Below are positions 37,147 to 45,339 of a stretch of DNA of 64,000 bases, piece after piece. Source of the DNA: SM1-73 sp964588305 (lineage in GTDB: Bacteria > Zixibacteria > MSB-5A5 > SM1-73); contig CAZPOP010000001.1 in NCBI GenBank assembly GCA_964588305.1, positions 62,001 to 126,000 on the forward strand. The letters are read 5' to 3'. A program made the position numbers and the translations under genes. The notes below the pieces were generated by a model that saw nothing but the letters and a program-made list of their open reading frames with translations, had not been told where the DNA came from and searched no databases. Positions within the stretch are counted from its first letter, which is position 1; the number at the start of each line of letters is the position of its first letter.

Positions 37147-37899
37147 TTATCCAAAGAGAATCGAAGCCACCACGTAATCTGCTATGAGTATCAGAACCGA
37201 TGCTACAACCACGGCCTTGGTAGCCGATCTTCCCACGCCTTCCGCTCCCCCTGTGGTTCTAAATCCCTGATAACAGCCAATGATTGAGATTATGCCGCCG
37301 AAGACGAAGGCCTTCAAAAGTCCGGAGGTCAAATCCATCATTTTGAAAAAACTTTTTAAGCCATTGAAAAAGGTATACGGCGAGACGTGCAGGGAAACTG
37401 TCGATACCCCCAGTCCTCCCAGTATGGCGATGGCATCCGCAAAGACGGTGAGTACCGGAAGCATAATCAACCCAGCCACGAATCGGGGTACCACCAGGTA
37501 TTCCACCGGATCCAAGGCTAAAGTCTCCAGGGCATCGATCTGTTCGGTTACTTTCATGGTACCCAATTCAGCCGCTATCGCAGCCCCTACCCTTCCCGCC
37601 ACCACCAGAGCGGTCAACACCGGCGCCAGCTCGATCATCACCGCCTTGCCTACAGCCGTACCTATATACCTCATGGGGACGTAATCCGATATTTGGTAGA
37701 CTGCTTGAACCGCGGTTACGGCTCCGGTGAAAATGGAGACCAAAACAACCAGAGGAAGAGAATTTACGCCCATCACCAGCATCTGCTCGGTGGTGAGCCG
37801 GGACCTGGTGAAAACGCTGGGCAGACCCAGAAAGGTTCTTCTGATCAGTATTGCCAGTCCGCCCACGTTCTCAACAAACGAAAGGGCCTTCCTTCCCAC
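37147..37899 (-). CDS. mlaE: Mla-type ABC transporter permease
   Basis: A 250-residue MlaE permease with about five or six membrane helices and the family sequence SLPLVVLVSIFTGAVTAVQA near 45-65, plus ELAPVLTALVVAGRVGAAIA and the conserved glutamate before it. It is the membrane channel of the phospholipid transfer ABC system that keeps outer-membrane lipid asymmetry. Its partner ATPase gene mlaF is displaced by the inserted restriction-modification pair. Confidence 0.92.
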   Translation of the reverse strand: MGRKALSFVENVGGLAILIRRTFLGLPSVFTRSRLTTEQMLVMGVNSLPLVVLVSIFTGAVTAVQAVYQISDYVPMRYIGTAVGKAVMIELAPVLTALVVAGRVGAAIAAELGTMKVTEQIDALETLALDPVEYLVVPRFVAGLIMLPVLTVFADAIAILGGLGVSTVSLHVSPYTFFNGLKSFFKMMDLTSGLLKAFVFGGIISIIGCYQGFRTTGGAEGVGRSATKAVVVASVLILIADYVVASILFG

Positions 37900-38366
37900 G
37901 AAGGTGAAAGCGTTGTCTTGAGTGGTGAAAAGCCTCGTCTTATTCTCCTTTACAAGGTTTAAGGTGAAGGGTGTAAGGTTAAGTCCCCACCCTTCTCGCC
38001 TTTGCCTGGCTCACCTATTTATGGTGAGCTTATCGAACGGAAGGTGAACACTCCGAATTCCTTCTCTCCCAGCAACGCGACGAATTTACCTGTCCACTCG
38101 TATAGGCATACAGTCGTGCCTACAAAGAAGGTTTCTGTTTTCATCGGTTAGCGGTGTAGGTTTAGATTCGCTTCACTCACTACAAGTCGACTACGTATCG
38201 TATCCCGTCTGTGGGTTTCGTCTACCGTATTTCGGTCGATAGACGTGTGACGAGGACTCTTCAGACGATACGTGACCGAGGCCGTAACCTCCCAAAACGA
38301 AAACCCAAGATGCAACAGTTATTTAATTGTCAAAGCAGCAGACACCTACTTAAACCTCTCGTCTTC
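37900..38366. other. intergenic region between dnaB and mlaE
   Basis: A 467-base gap with no gene. It contains a TAGGCA/TGCCTA hairpin around 38102-38122, a GGTGAACACTCC fragment at 38041-38053 that matches the right end of the paired-hairpin family, and an imperfect inverted pair (CGTATCGT near 38190 and ACGATACG near 38264). Probable site of the mlaE promoter, but I could not pick convincing boxes. Confidence 0.4.
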
Positions 38367-39746
38367 TTAGAACGGTACTTCCTTATGGATAAACTCCATA
38401 TTTTCAAACCTGGCGTAGTCCTTTATGAAGGTTAATCTGAGGTCTCCGGTGGGACCGTTGCGGTGTTTGCTCACAATTATCTCGGCCACCCCTTCGGCCG
38501 GGGCTCCGTCTCTGAACTTTTCTATGCCGTAGAATTCGGGGCGATAGACGAAAACCACCACGTCCGCATCCTGTTCGATGGCTCCGGATTCACGCAAATC
38601 GGCAAGCATGGGCCTTTTATCTCCGCCTCGATCCTCCACCTTTCTAGAAAGCTGTGACACCGCAATTACCGGAACTTCGAGCTCCTTGGCCAATCCCTTC
38701 AGTGATCGGGAGATCATGGAAATCTCCTGTTGTCTGGACTCCGATCTCTTGGGTCCCTGCATCAGTTGCAGGTAATCCACGATGACCAATCCCACGTTAT
38801 GTTGAGCCTTGAGCCTTCTGGCTTTTGCCCGCATCTGGAGGATTCCCAGATTGGGGGTGTCGTCTATGAATATCTTGGACTCGGCCAAAGGCCCCACCGC
38901 CACTGCCAGGTTACTGTATTCATGGTCGCTGATTCTTCCGGTTCTCATCTTATGGGTGGAAAAGCGCGCCCGGCTGCACAGCATCCTCTGTGCCACCTGG
39001 CTTTTTGCCATCTCCAGGCTGAAAACTCCCACCGGGACTTTCTCTTCGATAGCTAAGTGCTCGGCAACGGATAAACAGAAGGCGGTTTTTCCCATGGAGG
39101 GACGGCTGGCCACCACGATGAGATCCGAATTTTGCAGTCCTCCGGTCAAGGTATCCAATTCGACGAAACCGGTGGGGAGCCCGGTGACCATCCCCCCTTT
39201 CTTCTGGTATTCCTCTATGGCTTCAAAAGTGTGCGGAAGAAGCTCGCCGACCGAGACAAATCCCTCCTTTATTCTTTTCTCGGAGATGCTGAAAATCACC
39301 TGTTCTGCCCGATCCAGAAGATCGTCCACCTCCAGGCTGGCGTCGTAACATTGCGAGACTATCTGGGTGGAGGTGTCGATCAACTTTCGCAGGGTGGCTT
39401 TTTCTAAGACGATGTTGGCATGATACTCTATGTTGGCGGTGGTGGCGATTCTTTCGGTCAACTCCAGAAGGTATACCCTCCCCCCCACGTTATCCAGTTC
39501 TTTTCTTCTGGCTAATTCATCCGAAACCGTGATGATGTCTACCGGCTGGTTCTTATCATACAGATCCACCACAGCAGAGAATATCTTCTGATGGTCGTCC
39601 CGATAAAAGGAATCCTTCTCGATTATCTCCACCGCCTTTCCGATAGCTTCTTTATCCAGAAGCATTGCGCCCAAGACCGCCTGTTCTACTTCGACGGACT
39701 GCGGAGGGATTCTCTCATGTGGTGATGTGTCTTTTCGGTCTACCAT
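38367..39746 (-). CDS. dnaB: replicative DNA helicase
   Basis: A 459-residue DnaB. The N-terminal primase-binding domain begins at PPQSVEVEQAVLGAMLLD, and the RecA-like motor has Walker A SRPSMGKTAFCL, Walker B LVIVDYLQLM and the arginine finger near RESGAIEQDADVV. No intein interrupts it. It unwinds DNA at the fork. The gene lies 30 bases after the PD-(D/E)xK gene, on the same strand. Confidence 0.96.
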   Translation of the reverse strand: MVDRKDTSPHERIPPQSVEVEQAVLGAMLLDKEAIGKAVEIIEKDSFYRDDHQKIFSAVVDLYDKNQPVDIITVSDELARRKELDNVGGRVYLLELTERIATTANIEYHANIVLEKATLRKLIDTSTQIVSQCYDASLEVDDLLDRAEQVIFSISEKRIKEGFVSVGELLPHTFEAIEEYQKKGGMVTGLPTGFVELDTLTGGLQNSDLIVVASRPSMGKTAFCLSVAEHLAIEEKVPVGVFSLEMAKSQVAQRMLCSRARFSTHKMRTGRISDHEYSNLAVAVGPLAESKIFIDDTPNLGILQMRAKARRLKAQHNVGLVIVDYLQLMQGPKRSESRQQEISMISRSLKGLAKELEVPVIAVSQLSRKVEDRGGDKRPMLADLRESGAIEQDADVVVFVYRPEFYGIEKFRDGAPAEGVAEIIVSKHRNGPTGDLRLTFIKDYARFENMEFIHKEVPF

Positions 39747-39776
39747 GTAGGCCTCATATCAATTGAGAATGACAAG

Positions 39777-41024
39777 CTAATTCAGGTTTGGGAAATGAAA
39801 GGCAATCACTGCTAGTTTGACCTCTCGACTTTCGTCACCTGGCAGGTGAAAACGAAAATTGAACCATGACTCTTCGGTTTTGCCGGAAAGATCGAGATAG
39901 TCCTCATGTTCTTTCGTACGGTTTTCTACAACTTCGAGCACTGACGAGAAACCTTTGTTTCGCACAAAGAGAATCACAGCTGCTTTCGAGTCTCGCCAAG
40001 TCAAATAACCTAGCAGTTGAGAAATTGCTTTCATATATTCTTTTATGCCCTCCCAGAACTTGCATTCTGCCACAAAGACATTTTTGTTCTCATGACGGAT
40101 CAAAATGTCAGTTTTTCCGCTCTTGTTGAATGTCTCACCAGTCGCCGCTCCTTCAAACCAGGGCCCAAGTTGCATAAGAAAATGATCCCGTAAAGCCTCT
40201 TCGTTCTTTTGATCATAGGTGGCCGGCAGGCGCTCTAAAGCTTTGCCAAAATCATAAATAATCTTAAGAATATCGTTGTAGACTTGGATGTCGAGGGTCG
40301 GCTCTGGTGAAAAACCCCCTGATTGCGTGCTGGGTTTCTTTATTAGTTGTCTCTTCGCTGGTGCAGCGGGAATCGCAAACGTCTCGGGAACATCCTTACG
40401 TTTCCGTACTGGAACACCGAGACTGGCCACGAAATTCCTCTGTTTCAGGATGTTTTGTTTGCGCCCTTGGAATAGGTTGCTGACCAAGGTCCGGAGTTGC
40501 GAATTATAGGAGCTGACCTGTCCCGCTACGCTTGCGTGTTGCTGTTGAATCAGCCTTATTCTCTCATCGGCTTCCCTTTTTATTTTCTCCGCATCCCCAT
40601 ATAAGTCTGGAATCTTAAAGCAAATGCACCCTTCTTCTATCATTACCTCATAGGTCATCATAGCAAAGGCGCTTGGCCGACATCGCAGGAGATCAACGTC
40701 TCCGCTGAACGGCAAATGGTACTTTATGACCTGTCGTGGATGTGTGCCGCTTCTGTTAACGAAATGGACTTCTCGTGGAAAGCGCGCTTTAGGTATTTGC
40801 TCCTCAGCTGTCGTTACATACTTCCCGGCGAAGTCGATTTCTAGGTTGTCAACTCTGAATTCTTCTCTCAAATACTCGATATACTGGTTCTCGTTCACGT
40901 TCAAAATATAGTCCTCATCTTCCGATTTTATTTTTCCTCGGAGTCTTTCAGTGTTTGCATCTAAGTAGTCACTTAGTTGAATGTTCCAAAAGATACTGAA
41001 GCCTCCCGTATTCCTAAAGGACAT
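39777..41024 (-). CDS. PD-(D/E)xK nuclease-fold protein of unknown role
   Basis: I do not recognise a named family. From the chosen ATG (41024, next to a strong GGGAGGGAGAGGAGC site) the protein has 415 residues; an upstream ATG at 41045 is less likely. The N-terminal half (about 1-145) is beta-rich, followed by a helical, possibly coiled-coil segment (145-195) and a Pro/Lys linker. The C-terminal part has a restriction-endonuclease-like core: Glu277 (helix), Asp306 in GKTDILIRHE, Glu320-x-Lys322 in FVAECKFWEG, then a helix and TWRDSKAAVILFV. All catalytic positions are present. It lies between udg and dnaB and could be a defence or repair nuclease. Confidence 0.6.
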   Translation of the reverse strand: MSFRNTGGFSIFWNIQLSDYLDANTERLRGKIKSEDEDYILNVNENQYIEYLREEFRVDNLEIDFAGKYVTTAEEQIPKARFPREVHFVNRSGTHPRQVIKYHLPFSGDVDLLRCRPSAFAMMTYEVMIEEGCICFKIPDLYGDAEKIKREADERIRLIQQQHASVAGQVSSYNSQLRTLVSNLFQGRKQNILKQRNFVASLGVPVRKRKDVPETFAIPAAPAKRQLIKKPSTQSGGFSPEPTLDIQVYNDILKIIYDFGKALERLPATYDQKNEEALRDHFLMQLGPWFEGAATGETFNKSGKTDILIRHENKNVFVAECKFWEGIKEYMKAISQLLGYLTWRDSKAAVILFVRNKGFSSVLEVVENRTKEHEDYLDLSGKTEESWFNFRFHLPGDESREVKLAVIAFHFPNLN

Positions 41025-41041
41025 GCTCCTCTCCCTCCCCT

Positions 41042-41749
41042 TCACTGTGTGCCCAATCTCTCATACTGTCGTCTTAGCAGTTTCACATCCTCCCAGGTAG
41101 GCCTCTTGTACTGGGGGTATCTCAAGAGTGCCGCCGGGTGATAGGTAACCAGGAATTTCGTCCCGTGATAATCGTGAATCTTACCTCTCAATTGGCCCAA
41201 AGGAGCTTTTGTTTTCAGAAGTGCCTGCGCGGCTATCCTTCCCAATGCGCATATTATCTTGGGTTGGATGATTCTGATCTGCTCCAACAGATGTGGCTCG
41301 CACATCTGGACCTCATCCGGCAAGGGATCCCGATTCTCCGGAGGACGGCATTTCAGGATATTGGCGATATAGACCTCGTTCCTGCTGAACTTTATCGCCG
41401 CCAAAATCTTGTCTAAGAGGTGTCCTGCTCTCCCTACAAAAGGCTCTCCCTGCAAGTCCTCTTCTCTTCCCGGAGCCTCTCCTACGAACATGACTTCAGC
41501 ATTCTGGTTTCCCGCTCCAAAAACGAGGTTGGTTCTGCTCTGGTGGAGATTGCATTTCTTACAGTCCTTTATCTCTTGATGGAGATCAATCAATGTCTTA
41601 ACCGAGGTATTGAGTTTTTTCACACTTGATTTCCTGCCCCTTGGCTGGGCATAGACTTCATCGAACCCGAGCTCTACCTGTTGCTTCAAGAAGTTTCTTG
41701 CCAGGGCAACGGCCTGAAGCATTTTCTCGTAGCGATCATCCGGTCTCAT
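41042..41749 (-). CDS. udg: family 4 uracil-DNA glycosylase
   Basis: A 235-residue Fe-S uracil-DNA glycosylase. Cluster cysteines are in CKKCNL and later in NILKCRPP and QMCEPHLL. The active-site motif [20 protein letters not shown] and the DNA-binding loop TYHPAALLR are typical of family 4. It removes uracil from DNA. The N-terminal 65 residues before the first cysteine pair are longer than in minimal family members. The end overlaps the alternative start of the nuclease-fold gene. Confidence 0.93.
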   Translation of the reverse strand: MRPDDRYEKMLQAVALARNFLKQQVELGFDEVYAQPRGRKSSVKKLNTSVKTLIDLHQEIKDCKKCNLHQSRTNLVFGAGNQNAEVMFVGEAPGREEDLQGEPFVGRAGHLLDKILAAIKFSRNEVYIANILKCRPPENRDPLPDEVQMCEPHLLEQIRIIQPKIICALGRIAAQALLKTKAPLGQLRGKIHDYHGTKFLVTYHPAALLRYPQYKRPTWEDVKLLRRQYERLGTQ

Positions 41750-41794
41750 CTTTTTCGGATTTGAGGCGTAAGATTTCTGTAAAATCCTTACGGA

Positions 41795-43006
41795 TCAACT
41801 CCCTTTCTTTTTTCTTAGAAGCAGCTTAACTCTGTCTACTATCTTGGCTGCCACCTCTTTTTTGGAGAGCAAGGGAAGCTTCTCCGTTCTTCCACGTCTG
41901 TCAATCAGCGTGACCTGATTGGTAGCCACTTCGAAGCCTGCGCCGGAGACTTTGGGATTGTTGACCACGATCAGATCCAGATTTTTTTCGGCCATCTTCT
42001 TTTTTGCATTTTTTATATCGTCCTCAGTCTCAAGAGAGAAGCCGACTAGAATTTTGTCTTTTTTTCTCTTGCCCATTTCTTTCAAAATGTCTACAGTGGG
42101 CTTAAGTTTCAAGAGGATCTCCTGCTCTCCCTTTTTGATTTTCTCTTTTGAGATTAGGCTGGGAGAAAAATCGGAGACCGCCGCGGCCATGATCAAGGCA
42201 TCCGCTCTTCTGAAAGCGGCTCTGACCGCACCAAGCATTTCTTTGGCGGTTTTAACCTGGACGAAACTCAAGCCGGAGGGACGGGGCAAGCTTGAAGGTC
42301 CGCTGATCAAGGTCACCTTTGCCCCTCTTTGAAAAGCCTCACAGGCTATGGCATATCCCATCTTTCCGCTGGAGCGGTTGGAGAGAAATCTTACCGGGTC
42401 CCAGGGTTCTTCGGTTCTGCTTGCGGTCACCAAAATCGACCTTCCTTTAAGATCTTTTTCTCTGGTCAACAGCTCCACCGCCTCAGCCACGATGGTCTCT
42501 GGCTTGGCCAATCTTCCTTTCGCCACAATGCCGGAAGCCAACTCTCCCACCTCCGGTTCGATGAATTTGTATCCTAATTTCTCCAAATAGGAGAGATTTT
42601 CCTGGAAGATTGCATTCTCATACATGTTGACGTTCATGGCCGGAGCGATTAAAACAGGTGCTTTGGAGGAGATGACGATGGTGGTGAGTATATCGTCCGC
42701 CATGCCCGATCTTATTTTGCCGACGACATTGGCTGTGGCCGGTGCGATCAGGATCAAATCGGCCCAGCCGGCTAAATCCACATGTCTTATCCCCACGAAT
42801 CTTCTCTTGGGAAACATTTCGGTGACCACCTCGTTTTCCGAGAGGGTCTCTAAAGTTAAGGGGGTGATGAATTTCTTGGCATTCTCGGTCATCACCACCA
42901 CAACCTCGGCGCCGAGCTTTTTCAATCTCCTGGTGATGTCGCAGGCCTTGTAAGCGGCGATGCCGCCGGTGATTCCCAGGATTATTTTCTTGTTTTCAAG
43001 TGTCAT
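41795..43006 (-). CDS. coaBC: bifunctional phosphopantothenoylcysteine decarboxylase/synthetase
   Basis: A 403-residue CoaBC. The N-terminal flavoprotein half starts KKIILGITGGIAAYKACD and includes the PAMNVNMYENAIF signature; the C-terminal synthetase half has SRTEEPWDPVRFLSNRSSGKMG and SAVSDF-type sequence. It makes 4'-phosphopantetheine precursors of coenzyme A. I use the ATG at 43006 (MTLENKK), matching relatives; the frame extends eight codons further upstream. Confidence 0.94.
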   Translation of the reverse strand: MTLENKKIILGITGGIAAYKACDITRRLKKLGAEVVVVMTENAKKFITPLTLETLSENEVVTEMFPKRRFVGIRHVDLAGWADLILIAPATANVVGKIRSGMADDILTTIVISSKAPVLIAPAMNVNMYENAIFQENLSYLEKLGYKFIEPEVGELASGIVAKGRLAKPETIVAEAVELLTREKDLKGRSILVTASRTEEPWDPVRFLSNRSSGKMGYAIACEAFQRGAKVTLISGPSSLPRPSGLSFVQVKTAKEMLGAVRAAFRRADALIMAAAVSDFSPSLISKEKIKKGEQEILLKLKPTVDILKEMGKRKKDKILVGFSLETEDDIKNAKKKMAEKNLDLIVVNNPKVSGAGFEVATNQVTLIDRRGRTEKLPLLSKKEVAAKIVDRVKLLLRKKKGS

Positions 43007-43074
43007 TATCTTAAGAAAACCCCGAGGCATAAAGGCTCGGCTGCGCGATAATATGAGGAAAACATGATGACCGT

Positions 43075-43147
43075 GTCATTCTGAGCCCCGCCTCTGGCGG
43101 GACGAAGAATCTCAAAAGACGAGATGCTTCGCTTCGCTCAGCATGAC
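43075..43147. repeat. inverted intergenic element, GTCATTCTGA family
   Basis: Ends GTCATTCTGAG and CTCAGCATGAC (10 of 11 paired), nested GAAGAATCTC/GAGATGCTTC, and the internal stem CCCGCC-TCT-GGCGGG. Same design as the element at 29320-29406. Confidence 0.6.
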
Positions 43148-43177
43148 GACTGCCTTTCGCTTCAGTGTTATTTATGA

Positions 43178-45301
43178 CTATTTCAAAAGCAGCATTTTCT
43201 TCGTCTCCGAGACCACCGTTTCATTTCTTTCCACGGTAAGCTTATAGAAGTAGATGCCGCTTGCGACACGCTCTCCGGCGTTCCCCTTTCCATCCCACGT
43301 AATCGTATAAGCACTTGAGGGCTGGAATCCATGTACAAGTGTCCTGATTTCCTGACCCAACAGGTTATATATCTTGAGCGTAACCTGGCTGCGCTTGCTT
43401 AGCGCGTACTCGATAGTCGTCTGAGGATTGAACGGATTGGGAAAATTCTGCGCCAGATCGAAATCTTTGGGAGAGCCGACGAATTCGTCGTCATCCTCTT
43501 CTACCGACGTACAACCGCCGTTTGTGGTGTGCAGGATTGTGCCATACTCGCCTACGGCCCAACCGGTGCTGGTATCCGTAAAACAGACGCTGTAAAGCCA
43601 ATTCGAAGTTCCGGAGCTCTGCGCGTCCCAGTTGCTTCCACCATCAGTGGTGTGTATGATCGTGCCGGAGGCTCCTACCGCCCAACCCTTACCGACATCG
43701 ATGAAACAGACGCTTTCGAGGTAGTTGAAAGTTCCAGAATCCTGAACGGCCCAGTTGCCTCCTCCATCGGCGGTGTGTAAGATTATACCGTCCCCACCCA
43801 CTATCCACCCAGTGTCGGCATCGGTGAAGTAGACGCTATTGAGCCGCAGGGAAGTTCCAGAACTTTGAGGACTCCAGTTACCCCCAGCATTGATGGTGTG
43901 CAAGATTGTGCCGGAATCTCCTGAAACCCAGCCGACATCGGCGTCTATGAAATACACGCAATAAAGCCACTGGGAAGTTCCGGAATTTTGGGCATCCCAA
44001 CTGCTTCCCCCGTCGGTGGTCTGTAAGATTACGCCGGAATCTCCTACTGCCCAGCCAGTATCGCCGTCCGAGAAATATACACCGTAAAAATGATCTGAAG
44101 TTCCAGGAGTTTGAGCATCCCAGTGGCCACCTTGATCGGTGGTGCGTAAGATCGTGCTGTCCAAACCTGCCGCCCAACCAGTGCTGTCGTCTGCAAAATG
44201 GATACTGAAAAGGTGACTAAAAGTTCCAGAGCTATCGGCATGCCAGCTGCTGCCTTTATCGGTGGTGTGTAAGATCGTGCCAAAATCCCCTGCTGCCCAG
44301 CCAGCGCTGTCATCTGTGAAACAAACACTCCTCAGGTGATTTGGGGTCCCGGAAGTTTGACGATTCCAGTGGTCCCCTTCGTCTGCGGTCTTTAAGATGG
44401 TACCGCCGTATCCTACCGTCCAGCCCGTAGTGGCGTCCGCGAAATAGACGCCATTCAGACCACTTGACGCTCCGGAAGTCTGAGCATCCCAGTCGGCACC
44501 GCCGTTGGTGGTGTGCAAGATCGTACCGTACTCTCCTACTGCCCAGCCGGCATCGGCATCTACAAAATAGACGCCGAAAAGCGGCTGTAAAGTTTCGGAA
44601 GTCTGAGGACTCCAGTTGCCTCCGCTATTGGTGGTGTAAAGGATCGTGCCTGCCTCCCCTACTGCCCAGCCAGCACTGGCGTCCGCAAAATAGACGCCGT
44701 TAAGCCACTCCAGAATTCCAGAAGTCTGAGCATCCCAGTTGCTTCCCCCATTGGCGGTGTGTAGGATCGTCCCTGAATCTCCTACTGCCCAGCCGGTATC
44801 GGCATCCACAAAATAGACACCGTAAAACGATTGGTTAGTTTCCGATGTCTGAGGATTCCACTTGCTTCCACCGTTTGTGGTGTGCACGATTACGCCACTC
44901 TGTCCGACTGCCCAGCCGTTATCGGCATCCGTAAAATAGACGCTCTTGAGGCGATTGGGAGTCTCGGAATCCTGAGGATCCCAATTGTCCCCACCGTCGG
45001 TGGTGTGCAGTATCGTGCCATGATCACCTACTATCCACCCGGTATCGGCATTCATGAAATGGACACCGAAAAGGTGACTTGACGTTCCGGAACTCTCAGG
45101 ACTCCAGCTGCTTCCGCCGTCTGTGGTGTATAAGATCGTCCCAACATCTCCTACCGCCCAGCCAGTATCGTCGTCTGTGAAAAAAACACTCCAAACGGTA
45201 TTACCCTGAAGCAGAGGATTCTGCCAGTGCCAGCCTTGCTGGGCATAGCTCGTGGCTGCCACAAGCGTCAATCCCAAAATTATCAAGATTCTCTTGAACA
45301 A
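43178..45301 (-). CDS. secreted Ycf48/BNR-like repeat protein with C-terminal sorting domain (copy 1)
   Basis: About 707 residues. A signal peptide ends at SYAQQ. Then come 13 complete and one partial repeat of exactly 41 residues with consensus G-V-Y-F-x-D-A-x-x-G-W-A-V-G-x-x-G-T-I-L-H-T-T-x-G-G-x-x-W, the Ycf48/photosynthesis-assembly-factor-like beta-propeller repeat. The C-terminus (about 610-707) has LAQNFPNPFNPQTTIEYAL and IYNLLGQEIRTLV, a FlgD-like/type IX secretion sorting domain. Probably exported to the cell surface; binding partner unknown. I prefer the TTG at 45301 because AGGAGG lies five bases before it. It is a tandem paralogue of the next gene. Confidence 0.85.
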   Translation of the reverse strand: MFKRILIILGLTLVAATSYAQQGWHWQNPLLQGNTVWSVFFTDDDTGWAVGDVGTILYTTDGGSSWSPESSGTSSHLFGVHFMNADTGWIVGDHGTILHTTDGGDNWDPQDSETPNRLKSVYFTDADNGWAVGQSGVIVHTTNGGSKWNPQTSETNQSFYGVYFVDADTGWAVGDSGTILHTANGGSNWDAQTSGILEWLNGVYFADASAGWAVGEAGTILYTTNSGGNWSPQTSETLQPLFGVYFVDADAGWAVGEYGTILHTTNGGADWDAQTSGASSGLNGVYFADATTGWTVGYGGTILKTADEGDHWNRQTSGTPNHLRSVCFTDDSAGWAAGDFGTILHTTDKGSSWHADSSGTFSHLFSIHFADDSTGWAAGLDSTILRTTDQGGHWDAQTPGTSDHFYGVYFSDGDTGWAVGDSGVILQTTDGGSSWDAQNSGTSQWLYCVYFIDADVGWVSGDSGTILHTINAGGNWSPQSSGTSLRLNSVYFTDADTGWIVGGDGIILHTADGGGNWAVQDSGTFNYLESVCFIDVGKGWAVGASGTIIHTTDGGSNWDAQSSGTSNWLYSVCFTDTSTGWAVGEYGTILHTTNGGCTSVEEDDDEFVGSPKDFDLAQNFPNPFNPQTTIEYALSKRSQVTLKIYNLLGQEIRTLVHGFQPSSAYTITWDGKGNAGERVASGIYFYKLTVERNETVVSETKKMLLLK

Positions 45302-45339
45302 AACCACCTCCTGTCTGATTTCTTCCGTCTCACTTTTCC

